DNA of 64,000 nt from positions 30,108,001 through 30,172,000 of the forward strand of contig NW_024466599.1 in NCBI RefSeq assembly GCF_017591425.1, given 5' to 3'. Numbering within the stretch: the stretch's first letter is position 1; the number at the start of each line of letters is the position of its first letter. A program made the position numbers and the translations under genes. The DNA comes from Ochotona curzoniae. Lineage: Eukaryota; Chordata; Mammalia; Lagomorpha; Ochotonidae. This document shows, piece by piece, positions 33,471 through 45,431 of the stretch. The notes under the pieces are model-generated. The model did not search any database. It had not been told where the DNA came from and saw nothing but the letters and a program-made list of their open reading frames with translations.

Positions 33471-33671
33471 GAACTATGGACTCTTGCGTGATCATGATAT
33501 ATCAATGTAGGTTCAGCAGCTTTTAGCAAATGTACCTCTCTCATGAGAGCTGTTTGATTATAAATAGTATCAATTATGCATCTGGGGATAAGGGCAAGAG
33601 ATGTGGACATCTCTCTGTACCTTCCTTTCAGTTTTGCTGCAAACCTAAAACTATTTTTAATAAAGTCTGGG

Positions 33672-33995
33672 GCTAACATTCTGCAGGCCAATCCTTCACC
33701 TGTAGCATCAACATCACATATGGGCACCAGTTTTGGCCCCAGCTGCTCCACTTCCACTCCAGCTCTGCACTGACAGCTGTACTGACACTGGAGGGTGGTT
33801 CAAAGCCTTGGGACCCCACACCCACATGGGAGACCCAGAAGAAGCCCCTGGACTCTAACTTCACATCAGCACAGCTCCAGCCATCACCACCATTTGGACA
33901 ATGAACCAGCAGATGGAAAAATATCTCTCTTTGTCTCTCCCTCTCTTTCTGTAACTCTAACTTTCAAGTAAAATCTTCCAGAAAAAAAAAAAGTA
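33672..33995 (+). mobile_element. C-type SINE, diverged
   Basis: CATATGGGCACCAGTTTTGG, GCAGATGGAAAAATATCTCT and a tail with two A runs. The 5' 30 bp are poorly preserved. Confidence 0.85.
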
Positions 33996-36530
33996 AAATC
34001 TGCTTTAAAAAAAAATGATTTGCTCATTTGCCTCTAACTATCACATCTGTTCAGTTTCTTTGAAAGCAGGTACTCTGATTCCCCCAGTTGCTAGAATAGT
34101 GCATGGTCCCATGAAGCAATGAATGATTCAAATGCTGTTCCCTTTGTGCTCAGCCAAGGGTATTCATATGTACAAATACAGTAAGGCTGGAATTAACCAA
34201 CTTGGGAATTCCAGGCTCTTGTTGGAAAACCACTTCAATTTTCCTAAATGGTTGGCACATTGGCAGAGCTCTTGGCACAGCCTTCCTCTATACCTGCAAT
34301 GGCTGGCAGCTTCTTGGCACTGAAAAGCATTGCAGAAGCCTGCTCATTTAGCAGGCTGCACCCCTGGGTCATTGAGTCCCATTGCTATTCTTTAACCAGC
34401 AGCTCCTTTTAGCAAGAAAGTTCTTGAGGTCAGCTCTGGTCATGTCCCCTCACATACCAGTCCCACCTCTGGAGGAATGTATTATGTGGAGGCAGATTGT
34501 GGGCTGCGAGGAAAAGGCTGTCCATCATGAACTGCAGACTTCAAATGGTTAAAATGTGAATTACATCTCAATAAAGCTGTTACCAAAAGAAGAGTCCAGA
34601 AGTTTTGAAAATGTACATTCGTGAGGTTATAGATTCATGAGGTCTTGGCTCAAGATGTGTAGAAAATACAGAAAGAAATTTAGGCAATTAATGGTGAGTA
34701 CCCTGCTGGTAGATAGCTCAGTAGCCCAACTTCCTGCTCAAGATCAGAGGGTAAAGCTCTTCAAGCAAAACTGGGGCCCGGACAGGAAGGAAGGCAGAGA
34801 ATGGAGAGAGGAATTCATCTACTTTGTCCCCATCCCATCCCAGGGTACATGCAAAGCCTGAGAGGGGATTCTGCTCAGAAGAAAAAATCAAAGCCATTTT
34901 CCAAATGAATGATAGTTCCCCCACTGTGTTCTATCCATTCTGCAAGAAGAGAGCTGCCTCTACCAACATTAATGAAGCAAAACAAGCAAGTTTAGGAGCC
35001 AGCTTTCAAAAACACCTGCTGTTCTGATCCTTCCGTCTCACTCTCTCTGTTCTAGCCCCGCTATCTCAGCCTTCCTCACCAGATGACCAGTGCTGTTATT
35101 TCAAATGCAGAGGAAGGATTGGGGCTGGGGTTTGCTGAAGTGGAGCATGTGGCATTCCTGGAAATGATCTTCCCATTGTAGAAACACCCAAAATAGCAAT
35201 GGCTCCACACTTAATAATTGATACACACTTCAACAACAATTGCATTTTTCTCCAAAGAACAGGGTTTAAAATACTATTTTTATAGTGCTGGATTTAAGAA
35301 TTGCAGTTCTTAACTGGGATAAAAATAATCCAATTCTGGTGTATCCCTTTACCCTTGGTGTCAGAAACCCTAATGTATTGGCCTCCGTTTAAGCTGAGAC
35401 ACGCATGCTCACGGGTGAGCAAAAAATAGAAGTCTTGGTGGAAAATGGAGCAGTACAGCAATCTATAAGATTTGCAGTTTTTACAGTTTGCAGAGATGCA
35501 TTTAGCTTGAGCTAAGCCTGGCTCAGGCCTGAACCAGAAAGCAGAGCCCATGGCTCAGCATACAACAGGGCGGTCCTGCTTGTGGTAGCTTCCCGGGTCA
35601 TTGGGATTCCTCTTCCAGGGCTTTAACTCCACGCAGCTTTGGTGGGGCAGCATCAGATCCCAGCTCCGGAAAAGAACCTTCTTCTGGCTACTTCACATTA
35701 GCCAGTACTTTAGGTCATCCAAGTAGGATTTTTCCCTTTGAGAGGAAAGCAATCACAAAGGCAAATCTTTGTAGCAAAGAAAACTGAGAAGCTTTTTATC
35801 CCTTTTCAATGGCTTCTGTTGTGATGGATGAAACTGCAAGAACAATTAGAGCAGATGTCAGTGGAAAGCTCCTGAGAAGGAAAAAAGTAGGCTTAGCAGC
35901 TTTCCTGTGACAAGATTAAGGCACTTTCTCCTTTAAATACAGTGCTGTTCCAACTTAGTTTCAAGAGATTAGCAAACACTGCAGGACTGAACTAGCGGTC
36001 TATCTCAATAGCAACAGATACTTAAACAAGGGAGAAATTGTGAATGACTTGCACTGAGCCTGTGTTCATCCAGATTTTCAATTTGGAATTCCTTGTGCTT
36101 TCGCCCTGGTAGCCAGCTCAAGACTGTTATTTATATTCTGTGTAGATCAAACATTGCTGAGGCATCCTCTTACTTACAGGGCCAGTGAGGCAGCTCCAGT
36201 TTTAATGTTGCCAATGAAACATCAGTTCTCCCAGATGATGAAAGTGCCAAGAATACAAGTAACGCTGCCACTTCATTTGCATTCATTTGCACCTCGTTTT
36301 CCGTGGGGTCCCCTAGAAGCATGTTTACTCTGCCCTTACCTCTACTCAGATTAACTTGCTAAAAAACTAATCAGGCATAGGAGAGGCTGGGGTTTCCAGT
36401 TTTTCTGACAATGTACAGGTACCCGATCTCATGTTTGTCTGGCATGCCATTTATTACATGTTTAGGGTTCACTTTAGATGTTCAACTGTAATGATTTATA
36501 TGGGTATGGAGAGGAGAGAAAGGAATAGAA
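33996..36530. other. 2.5 kb with no repeat or gene recognised
   Basis: The longest stretch right of KCNG3 without a C-type SINE. A phrase AATGTGAATTACATCTCAATAAAGC near 34553 looks like the end of an ancient retrocopy or LINE. Short open frames have no recognisable domain. Confidence 0.45.
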
Positions 36531-36534
36531 TGAG

Positions 36535-37140
36535 AACTAAGGTTAAGCAGTTAACCAAGCAGTTAAGTCATCCTGGGCCATATTGGAGTGCTGAACTTGG
36601 TTGCCAGCTCCTGATTCCTGACTCCAGCCTCCTGCTAAAATGCAACTAGGGGCCTGGCGCAGTAGTGTAGCGGTTAAGGTCCTTGCCTTGAATGTGCCAG
36701 AATCCCATATGGGCACTGATTCTAATCCCGGCAGCCCCACTTCCCATCCAGCTCCCTACTTGTGGCCTGGGAATGCAGTCAAGGACGGCCCAAAGCTTTG
36801 GGACCCTGCACCCACCTGGGAGACCCGGAGGAGCTCCTGGCTTCGGATTGGCTCAGCTCCAACCGTTGCAGCCACTTGGGGAGTGAACCATCAGACGGAA
36901 GATCTTCCTCTCTGTCTCTCCTCTCTGTATATCTGCCTTTTCAATAAAAAATAAATAAATCTTTTTTTAAAAAATGCAACTTAGGAGGTGACAGTAACAG
37001 CTCAAGTAACTGGGTTCCAACAATTTATATGGAAAACTGAGTTCCTGGCTCCTGGCTGCAGCCCAGTCCAGCCCGGGGCCACTGCAAGAAACTAGTGAGT
37101 GTGGGCAATCTGAATGTTGCGCTCTCTCTTCCTCCCAAGT
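36535..37140 (+). mobile_element. Old C-type SINE split by a younger SINE
   Basis: The 5' half (36535-36647, ending CCTCCTGCTAAAATGCAACT) resumes after the younger insertion at about 36982 with AGGAGGTGACAGTAACAGCT and runs to CTTCCTCCCAAGTCAC. Confidence 0.85.
36648..36970 (+). mobile_element. Young C-type SINE nested in an older one
   Basis: AGGGGCCTGGCGCAGTAGTG head; TSD AAAATGCAACT at 36637-36647 and 36971-36981, perfect. Confidence 0.96.
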
Positions 37141-37458
37141 CACAATTTTTTTATAAAAATGAGAAGCACTTGGAGTACATGATCACAATTCAGAACTTGA
37201 GAAAGAATTTGACAATTGTCAAGATTGAGTAGGTCAAATCTCTGATGTTCATGCTTAAAACTGAACTTCTGAACATCTCTGACTTTAAAAAGCCTTCCCA
37301 GAAAGATCACTAGGAGGAGTGGGAAGGAAAGAGCATGGATTGCACCCTAGGAAAATCATAGAAGTCAGTGGTTTCAGGAAGCCACCTGGACAAGAAGGAG
37401 AATGCACCTAAACCTAGCAGGAGATCCAGGTCCCGGAATAGTCTGATAAGTATTCTCT
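37141..37458. other. Nothing recognised
   Basis: Short unique spacer between SINEs. Confidence 0.45.
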
Positions 37459-37459
37459 G

Positions 37460-37800
37460 GGGCCTGGCACAAAGGCTTAGTGTCTAAATCCTTACTTGCA
37501 AGTACCAGAATCCCATATGGGCACCAGTTCGTGTCCCAGCTGCTCCACTTCCCATTCAGCTCCCTGCTTGTGGAGAAAGCACAACTGGGAAAGCAGTTGA
37601 GGATGGCCCAAAGCCTTGGGACCCTGCACCCACGTGGGAGACCTGGAAGAAGCTCCTGGCTCCTGGCTCCTGGCTTCGGATCAGCTCAGCTCTGGCCATT
37701 GCAGCCACTTGGGGATTGAACCAGTGGATGGAAGATCTTTTACTCTATCTCTCTTTCTTTCTGTAAATCTGCCTTTTCAATAAAAAAAAAAAAATTAAAA
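37460..37800 (+). mobile_element. C-type SINE with small internal duplication
   Basis: GGGGCCTGGCACAAAGGC head. An extra GAGAAAGCACAACTGGG sits at the AAAGCAG block, and CTCCTGGCTCCTGGCTCCTGG is a tripled phrase. Confidence 0.93.
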
Positions 37801-38005
37801 ACAAAAACACATGAGGGGCTGTTGGGAAGTTGTGCCCAATTATCCTGTAACCCAGAAAATAAGTCCTGGAGTCAGTGAGCCAGGGAGAAAGGAGAGCTGG
37901 AGAAGTGTCAGGATGACCAGGTTTACCAGGCCAGTCTAAGGATGCTCAGGAGCTGCAAGCTGAGAGAGCTCTGAAAATGTCTGACTCCCATAAGACCCAG
38001 CAATG

Positions 38006-38347
38006 GGGTCTGGCACGGTAGCCTAGTGGCTAAACTCCTCGCCTTCAACACACCAGGATCCCATATGGGTGCCAGTTCATGTCCCGGCAGCCCCACTTCT
38101 CATCCAGCTCCCTGCTTGTGGCCTGGAAAAGCAGTGAAGAATGGCGCAAAACCTTGGAACCCTGCACACCTGCATGGAAGACTGGGAAAAAGCTCTGAGA
38201 TCCTGGCTTCGGATTGGCGTAGCTCTGGCTGTTGCGGCCGCTTGGGAGTGAATCATGGGACGGAAGATCTTCTTCTCTGTCTCTCCTCCTCTCTGTATAT
38301 CTCACTTTCCAATTAAAAAAAAAATCTTTAAAACAAAACAAAAAAGC
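38006..38347 (+). mobile_element. C-type SINE with perfect 10-bp TSD
   Basis: GGGTCTGGCACGGTAGCC head; TSD CCCAGCAATG at 37996-38005 and 38348-38357. Confidence 0.95.
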
Positions 38348-38357
38348 CCCAGCAATG

Positions 38358-38600
38358 AAGATGTTGAAATAACCACATCCCTTATTAGAGTACCTGGATT
38401 CTAGTCCCAGCATTGCTTCCAACTCTAGCTTCCTTCTAGTGCACAGCCTGGAAGGCAGCAGTTGATGGCTAAGGTACTTGGGTTACTGCCACCCACACAG
38501 AAGGTCTGAAATGAGTTCCGGGCTCCCAGCTTCAGTCCAGTCCAGCCTTGGCTTTGTGTATGTTTTGGGAATGAATCAGCAGATATTCTGTCTTTAAACT
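38358..38600 (+). mobile_element. Old C-type SINE, 5'-truncated
   Basis: Starts within GGATTCTAGTCCCAGCATTG, then GGAAGGCAGCAGTTGATGGC and GGGAATGAATCAGCAGAT. Confidence 0.7.
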
Positions 38601-38664
38601 ATACAAAATATGAAATGTAGAGAGAAAGCAAAGAGGAGAATGACAAACTATATAAAGAGGGATG

Positions 38665-38885
38665 CCTGTTGTGGCACAGTGGTTAGGCCACCACCCACAA
38701 CACACACATCCTATATTGGAAAGCCAGAATTCAAGTCCTGTGTTTACTGCTTGCTGCGGTATATCCTGAGAGGCAGCAGCTAATGTCTCAGGTTCCTAGG
38801 TCCCTGCCTCCCATGTGGTAACCCTGGATGGAATTCCAAGCCCCTGGATTCAGCCTGGCCTAATTGCTGGCTGTTGCAAGGAAAG
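38665..38885 (+). mobile_element. Old C-type SINE, 3'-truncated
   Basis: GGATGCCTGTTGTGGCACAG head and GAGGCAGCAGCTAATGTCTC, stopping after GCTGGCTGTTGCAAG with no tail. Confidence 0.75.
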
Positions 38886-38959
38886 TATGAAGCAAAATGG
38901 AAATATAGCATACTTTAATAGTCAGTATGGGAAATAACAGAGCAGGAAAACATAGTGTA

Positions 38960-39260
38960 AGGGGCCAGTACCATAGCATAGCAGACTAAGCCTCTTCCTG
39001 TGATGCCAGTATCTCATATGGGTATCAATTCAAGTCCCTGCTGCTCCAATACTAATCCAACTCCCTGTTAACGTGCCTGGAAAAGGAGCAGAAGATGGCC
39101 CAAGAGCTTAAGTCTCTGTGTCCATGCGGGAGACCCAGATGAAGCTCTGGTTGTCGGCTTCCAACTGCCCCAGCACTGGATGTTACAGCCACATGGGAAG
39201 AGAACCAGTGGATAGAAATGTATACTCTCTCTAACTGACCTTAAAATAAAATAATTATTT
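38960..39260 (+). mobile_element. Old C-type SINE
   Basis: GGGGCCAGTACCATAGCA head, CCCTGTTAACGTGCCTGG, AGAGAACCAGTGGATAG, tail AAAATAAAATAATTATT. Confidence 0.85.
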
Positions 39261-39419
39261 AATAATATTATGTATTTTAGTAATTCTAGGTGTCTATATA
39301 AGTACTCCCTGCTAAAGTTCATCGGGAGCAACTTCTTACTCCTTAACAGTAGGCTTCTCATGATGACTTCCTTTCAAAGAATACAGTGTAAGAGGATTCT
39401 TCAAAAAATTCATAGAAAT

Positions 39420-39781
39420 AGGTGACGGGACGGTATGGTACGGTACGGTACCTAGTGGCAGAGTAGCCTAGTGGCTAAAGTCCTTACCTTGTAAGCACCC
39501 GGATCCCATATGGGCGCTGGTTTGTGCCCTGGCAGCCCCACTTCCCATCCAGCTCCCTGCTTGTGGCTTGGGAAAAAGGTTGGGAATGGCCCATAGCCTT
39601 GGGACCCTGCAACCATGTGGGAGACCTAGAAGAGGCTCCTGGCTCCTGGTTTTGAATTTACTCAGCTCTGGCTATTGCAGCTGCCTGGGATGTAAATCAA
39701 CGAATGAAAGATCTTCTTTGCTGTCTCTCCTCCTCTCTGTATCTCTGACTTTGCAATAAAAGATTAAATAAGATCTTTTTT
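39420..39781 (+). mobile_element. C-type SINE with 15-bp TSD and expanded pentamer head
   Basis: TSD AAAATTCATAGAAAT (39405-39419 and 39782-39796) is perfect. The head carries a GGTAC-type pentamer run at 39427-39452 and a duplicated CCTAGTGGC, making this copy about 30 bp longer than usual. Confidence 0.96.
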
Positions 39782-39806
39782 AAAATTCATAGAAATTGAA
39801 TTAAAA

Positions 39807-40153
39807 AGGCTTGGCACAGTGGTCTAGTGACTAAAGTCCTCGCTTTACGTGCACCAGGATCCCATATGGGCACCAGTTCATATCCCAACGGTTCTGCTTC
39901 CCATCCAGCTCCCTGCTTGTGGCTGGGAAAGCAGTCAAGGATGGGCCAAAGCCTTGGGACCCTGCACATGTGTGGGAAACCTGGAAGAAGCTCCTGGCTT
40001 TGGGTAGCTCTCAACCCCCATCAGTCAGCCAAACCCAATCAGGCTGGCCATTGCAGCTGCTTGGGGAGCGAATCATCAGGTGGAAGATCTTGCTCTCTGT
40101 ATATCTGACTTTCCAATAAAAATAGAAATAAATAAACCCATTTTTAAAAAATG
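39807..40153 (+). mobile_element. C-type SINE
   Basis: AGGCTTGGCACAGTGGTC head. An extra AACCCCCATCAGTCAGCCAA stretch lies in the 3' third (about 40011-40035). TSD GAATTAAAA at 39798-39806 and 40154-40162. Confidence 0.93.
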
Positions 40154-40211
40154 GAATTAAAAGATTTTATTAGCAAAAATTTTTGAAATCCATGCTTATT
40201 TTTTCATATCA

Positions 40212-40512
40212 CTATTTTTTTTTGCTATATTATTCCGTTATTTGAAAACAGAGACAGAGAGAAAGACAGAGATCTTTTGGTTTATTTCCCAAATGGCTAC
40301 AATGGCCTAAGATGGGCCAAGCTAGAATCCAGAGCTCATCCAGGTGTCCCAAATGGAGGTCAGGGACCCAACTGTTTGAGCCATCACCTGCTTCTTGCCA
40401 GGGTCTGTATTAGCAGGAAGCTGAAGTCGGGAGTTAGTGCCAGGACTCAAACGCAGACACCTGATAGAGGATACAGGCATGCCAACCAACACCCTCACCA
40501 CTCTCCCAAATG
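40212..40512 (-). mobile_element. Old C-type SINE
   Basis: T run, TTTGAAAACAGAGACAGAGA, GTATTAGCAGGAAGCTGAAG, ending CTCCCAAATGCCACCCA. Confidence 0.85.
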
Positions 40513-41247
40513 CCACCCACAATGTGGTCTTAGTAGATGGACTGCATTGAACCTCCACTCATTCCCCGGGTCCCAACCAGAAGGCAGAAATGTCAGGGCC
40601 TTCCAAGGCAAGCATAGCCCCAGCTTGGCTCAAAATGCAGTGCACCCTCAAAGAACTTCACAGAACCTCCTGGTAACGTTATTAAGCACAAAAAAGAGAG
40701 AAAGTTGTGGCTGTCAAGATCACCATCACCTTGTTTTTATTTCCAGCTTGCACCCATGTTCAGGACGTGATAGAAAGTTACCTCCCAGACTTGGCCACTT
40801 TCAGCAGCCTGTCCTCCTCTGGCTGCTTCATGCCCCCTGCTGGGCCCTAGCACCTTCCCAATTGAAGCCTGAAGGCTTCCTTGAACCAGGATTAAGTATT
40901 TGGATAATAATTCACATGACAGTTTTTCTCTTTTTTGGAAACAGTGCAGTGCAGTGCAGTACACTAAGGTGGCACCCAAGGGATTAGTCCATGTGCCTGG
41001 GTTGGGCTGACTGATGAGGTTTCAGAGCTAGCCCAGTATTTCTCTCATCTTCAGAGAATGGAATCTGACAATCTGAGTAGAGTCTGATGATTTGAGGAGC
41101 TGAGTCCAGCTGATTGCTCTGGAGAAAGTGTCCATGAACTCTGCCAAGATCCATGTGGCTGTGCTGCTCTTTCCTAGGAGTGATGGCTTATCTCCCATGT
41201 TTTTCAATTCTGGGTATTACCAAAAAGCCTTCCACCAAATTCCCAAT
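40513..41247. other. Nothing recognised
   Basis: A GTGCA pentamer repeats four times at about 40944-40963. No gene or transposon recognised. Confidence 0.45.
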
Positions 41248-41248
41248 C

Positions 41249-41588
41249 TTTTTAAAAATATTTACTTATTTAGTTTTTTCTTATTGGAAAATCAGATTTA
41301 CAGAGAGAAGGAGAGACAGAGATAAAGATCTTCCATCTGCTGGTCCACTCCTCAGGTAGCCACAATGGCCTGTGCTAAACTGATCTAAAGCTAGGAGTCA
41401 GGAGCTTCTTCCAGGTCTCCCACGTGGGTGCAGGATCCCAATGTATTGGGCCATCCTGCACTGCTTTCCCAGGCCACTAGCAGGGAAATGGAAGGGAAGT
41501 GGAGCAGCCAGGACCTGAACCAGTGCCCATATGGATCCCAGTGCATTTCAGGCAAGGACTGTAGCCACTAGGCTACCATGCTGCCCAC
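41249..41588 (-). mobile_element. C-type SINE
   Basis: From TTTTTAAAAATATTTACTTA through CAGTGCCCATATGGATCCC to CATGCTGCCCACC. Full length, moderately diverged. Confidence 0.92.
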
Positions 41589-42515
41589 CCCCCATCATTT
41601 TTTTTTTCTTGCAACCTAAAGAATTTAATTAATGCAAGCTTCAGCACATGCTTGTTGACACCTTTTATGTTTCACTGCCATGCTGAGTTGTGGCGCTTCA
41701 TGGATACAAATGTGAATTTTCCGTCTTTATCCTAAAGGACTTTTGCAGTTTAATCTGTATTCTTCACACATGGCCTCTGAGTTCTAAATGTGAAATGACT
41801 GTGCCTCTACCGAAGGGACAGATAGCTAGATGCCTCCCAAATCTGTTCTTTTCTTCCCAAGTGTTAGGGCCCAGAGAACAATATCCCAAAGTATTACATT
41901 TTGGCATGCTAAGGGCTCTGAAGGAAAGGACAGCCAAGGTCTTGGACTTTTTCCTTCTCCTCTTGTGTCCCCAGAGGGAAGTGCAACAGAGCACTAATCT
42001 CTGAAGTACCCTTATCTGCCTAAAAATAAAGACTTCAAAAGGGAAATCAACTGTCATATACCCCTTCCCTGAGAATCTCATCAACCAGGAAAAATTAACT
42101 GGCTCACAGGAGACAAGACAAAAGGTCAGTATCACAGCATATCACAGGCGATAGCCTACTCTTCTGAGGGCTACTCAAAAGAGTTTTATTTGTATAACAG
42201 GACAACTTCTGTCCACTGTGCCTTCGCTCCTCCACTGCCTTCTCCTCCTCCACCAAGAAGCCCTTAAGCTTCCCTTCTTTTCTGGAGCTCAGGATGCTAT
42301 AAAACTTTCAATCATCTGGCCCCTCTTCAAATCTCATATTTGGTGGGACTCCCATGTGTATGCACATAATTAAAATGGTTTTTCTTCAATTAATCTGTCT
42401 GCTGTCAGTTCATTTCACTGACTTACTTATTCAGTCTTCAGAGAATACAGAGGTTGTTGTCATCCCTACAAATGGCAAGGGTCATGATGAGGCTACACAT
42501 CCTGGACAACATTTA
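41589..42515. other. Nothing recognised
   Basis: The frame at 41690-42004 has no recognisable domain and no supporting features. Confidence 0.45.
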
Positions 42516-42516
42516 T

Positions 42517-42839
42517 TAAGATTTATTTTTATTGGAAAGGCAGATCTGATTTATGGAAAGAAAAGACAGAGAAAAAGATCCTCCAACTGCTGGTTTATTC
42601 CCCAAATGACCGTAACACCCAGAGCTGAGCTGATCATAAACCAGAAGCCAGGAGCTTCTTCTGGGTCTCTCACACAGTTGCAAGGTACCAAAACTTTGAG
42701 GCATCCTCTATTGCTTTCCCAGGCCACAAACAGGGAGCTATATAAGAAGTGGCACTACCAGGACACGAACTGGCACCCATATGGGATCCAGGCATTTGCA
42801 GAGTGAGGATTTAGCTACTGGGCCATTGCACCAGGCCCA
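42517..42839 (-). mobile_element. C-type SINE
   Basis: TAAGATTTATTTTTATTGG to CATTGCACCAGGCCCA. Full length; no convincing TSD. Confidence 0.92.
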
Positions 42840-43194
42840 CTGGATGATGTTTTATGGCCAAAAAGTCTGAACTATTCTCACCAATGATAAGGGGCCTGTG
42901 GACTGAGGCATTAAGTCAGAGGGGTCACCCTCTAGCTTCTCTTCTTCCTTTCCTGCTGTCGGGACTCAGAAAAGGCAGTGACCCAGACTCAGTTAAGGTG
43001 ATAACCCAAGGTCAAAGAGGATAGAAGAGCCTTAAAAGGAAGGAACCTGGGCCCATGTGACCTCAAAAAGTAGTTACCTAAAATGACTCCAGGGAGACAT
43101 CAGCTTCTTGGTTCATTAACCCCCTGAATTTTGGTGTGGAACAATAACTTAGGAACCCCTGTCCCCTAGGGGCCACTGTTGTACCATAGATGAT
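42840..43194. other. Nothing recognised
   Basis: Ordinary composition, no repeats named. Confidence 0.4.
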
Positions 43195-43475
43195 AAAGCC
43201 ACCATGGAAAATGCTAATATCCCATGTAGGCAATGGTTTGTGTCCTGGCCATTCCACTTCTAATCCAGCTCCCTAGTAGTGGTCTGGAAAAGCAGCAGAG
43301 GATGGCCTAAGTGCTTAGGACCCTGCACCCACATGGGAGACTGGAAGAAGCTCCTGACTCCTGGCTCCAGGTTGGTCCAGCTCCAGCCACTGTAGCCATT
43401 TGGAGAGTGAAACAGCAGATGGAAGATCTCTCTGTGTATGTCTCTCCCTTTCTGTAAATCTTTCAAATCCATTTG
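43195..43475 (+). mobile_element. C-type SINE, 5'-truncated
   Basis: Starts near AATGCTAATATCCCATGTAG; continues with AAAAGCAGCAGAGGATGGCC to TCTGTAAATCTTTCAAATCC. Its tail region borders the GGAA repeat. Confidence 0.88.
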
Positions 43476-43590
43476 AAAGGAGGGAGCGAAGGAAGGAAGG
43501 AAAGGAAAGAAGGAAGGAGAGAGGAACAGGAAGGAAGGAAAGGAAAGGAGAATGGAAGAAAGGAAAGAAGGAAGGAAGAAAGAAAGACAA
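43476..43590. repeat. (GGAA)n-type purine microsatellite
   Basis: About 115 bp of imperfect GGAA/GAAA repeats grown from the tail of the SINE on its left. GGAA runs are known binding platforms for ETS-family factors; activity here is speculation. Confidence 0.95.
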
Positions 43591-43839
43591 ACAGAGAGAA
43601 ATCAACTTCTGTCTCCACAACGAATACAATAATGCTTCTCTAGAAACAGAGACACCATCACTACATGAGGTGGCCACCCTGGGGGTTCATGGTCAACCAC
43701 GGTATGCTGTCTCCCTCAGAGGTGGCTGTTGAGATTCATGTGCAAGGAGCATGGTTCCCACTGTAATAGCATCAAATATGGGGGTAGGGACCATTAAGAG
43801 GAGAAGCCTAGTAAGACTCAAAGCACTTCCAGGTTTTCC

Positions 43840-44065
43840 AGATCGCCCACTACTGTGATTCCTTGCTTTCCCACACTGCTGCATCATGGGGGCTCCCAAA
43901 GAGCCCAGAACTCTATCTGGGCTTCGCACAAGGGTTACAGAGGCCAAACACCAGACCATCATCTGCTGCCACCTGGAATGCATAAGCAGTAAGCTGGCGC
44001 TGAACCGAGTAGCCGAGACTCAAACCAGCTCTCCAGTTTTGGGATAGAGCCATTCCAAATAGCAG
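43840..44065 (-). mobile_element. Old C-type SINE
   Basis: CATCATCTGCTGCCACCTGG, GCATAAGCAGTAAGCTGGCG and GACTCAAACCAGCTCTCC read as a degraded minus-strand copy. Confidence 0.65.
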
Positions 44066-44100
44066 CATGACCTCCTGGGATGCAACACACATTCTCTGAT

Positions 44101-44385
44101 TTTTTTTTTTTTTTTTTTTTTTTAGAGAGAAGGTCCTCTATCTTTTGATTCACTCCCCAAATGACCACAATGGCTAAAGGAGTCAGGAGCTTCCTTTAGG
44201 TCTCCCATGTGGGTGCAGGGTCCCAAGCACTTGGGCTACTGTATGTTGTCTTCCCAGGCCACAAACAGAGAGCTGGCTCAGAAGTGGAGTAGCTGGGACA
44301 CGAACCGGTGCCCTTATGGAATGCCAGAACCACAGTGCAGAGGATTACCCATTAGCCTCTTATGCCACTACACTGGCCCTCTCTG
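44101..44385 (-). mobile_element. C-type SINE
   Basis: A 23-base T run, then AGAGAGAAGGTCC. Body intact to CACTACACTGGCCC. CTCTGA and CTCTGT at the flanks hint at a short TSD. Confidence 0.92.
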
Positions 44386-44419
44386 TCTAATCTTTGAAAG
44401 GAAAAGAAAGAGAGAGAGA

Positions 44420-44690
44420 GAGGTGTTTGGCTCAGTAATTAGATGTTCAGTGCAGTGCCTGCATCCAGTAACAGAATCCCTGAGTTTGAGTCCTGGCTCC
44501 TCTTCCAAACCAGCTTCCTGCTAATGTGTATGGGAGGCAGCAGATGATGGTGTAAGTGCTTGGGTTCTGCCATCTTTGTAGGGGACCCAGATTGAATTGC
44601 AGACCCCTAGCTGTGGCTTGAACCAGCCCTGGCTGTTGCGTACTTTTGGGAAACTAGCAGAGCGCCTACCTTTCAAATAAATATAGCCAA
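44420..44690 (+). mobile_element. Old C-type SINE
   Basis: GAGGTGTTTGGCTCAGTAAT head, GCTTCCTGCTAATGTGTATG, CCTTTCAAATAAATATAGCC tail. Confidence 0.85.
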
Positions 44691-45418
44691 TTTGTTAATT
44701 AACTTTATATATACTAAAAACAAAACACCAGAACTAAGATGACCTTCCAGGCCTGAATGGCAACCTGGCTGGGACCCACTCCAGGATCACACGTTAATAT
44801 TTCCTTATCCCTAAAGCACTTTGAGAGTTGAGGCCTGGCGCGTGCTACTTCAGCGCTTGCATAGCAACCCCTGCTTTGCATAAAGAAAGAAGTACCATAG
44901 CAATGCCTTCCTGAAGAGCCCAGACCCTCAGGGATGCCAGAGGCCACCTAGAGAAATTCACAGACACTCCACCACAGTCCGGATGTTGCACCAACCACAC
45001 ACAGTCCCCGAGGAAGGCAGAGGCTACATGTTTGCTCCTCTGGGAAGTCAGCGTTAGCACCTCTCCAGAGGATTGTGGGGTATCACCTATATGGGGAACA
45101 CACTTGTTGCCGCTTCTACTGGCCCTGACCATACTCAGTGTGCACTGTGAACTCAGACGACCAAATGGACACCCTCTGGACAGCTGACCTCACGTTCATT
45201 TGAGCACCCTGAGACACTTTAGGCACCCCAGAAGACACCCTTTCCTAGGCTTTGTTTCTAAGCTCTCTTGTGTTTTGACTGCATCTTGCTTGTTTTTTTC
45301 TACTCGGATATCCAAGAGTGTTTGAGATTGTGTTATCTGAAGACAAAGCACTAGACAAAACCAATGGAATCTGTAACTTGGGAGATTACATCCTAAGAAG
45401 AAAGGGCAACCATAGATT
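44691..45418. other. Nothing recognised
   Basis: Unique-looking, balanced composition, no gene or repeat signature that I can name. Confidence 0.45.
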
Positions 45419-45431
45419 AAAAGACAATATA

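Larger units (their letters stand above)
39391..40211. mobile_element. Second copy of the palindromic transposon-like repeat, split by two SINEs
   Basis: Pieces at 39391-39419 (ATTCTTCAAAAAATTCATAG), 39782-39806 (GAAATTGAATTAAAA) and 40154-40211 (GCAAAAATTTTTGAAATCCA then TTTTTTCATATCAC) rejoin if the SINEs at 39420-39781 and 39807-40153 are ignored. They then match the ends and interior of the element at 23551-23893. The right terminus is lost, replaced by a minus-strand SINE. Confidence 0.6.

Noticed and set aside
40277..40987. 236-codon plus-strand frame
   Set aside because: The first third is an old SINE. The rest shows no known domain, and there is no splice or start context to support an exon.
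42354..42806. 150-codon plus-strand frame
   Set aside because: Its second half is a reverse-oriented SINE; no protein similarity.
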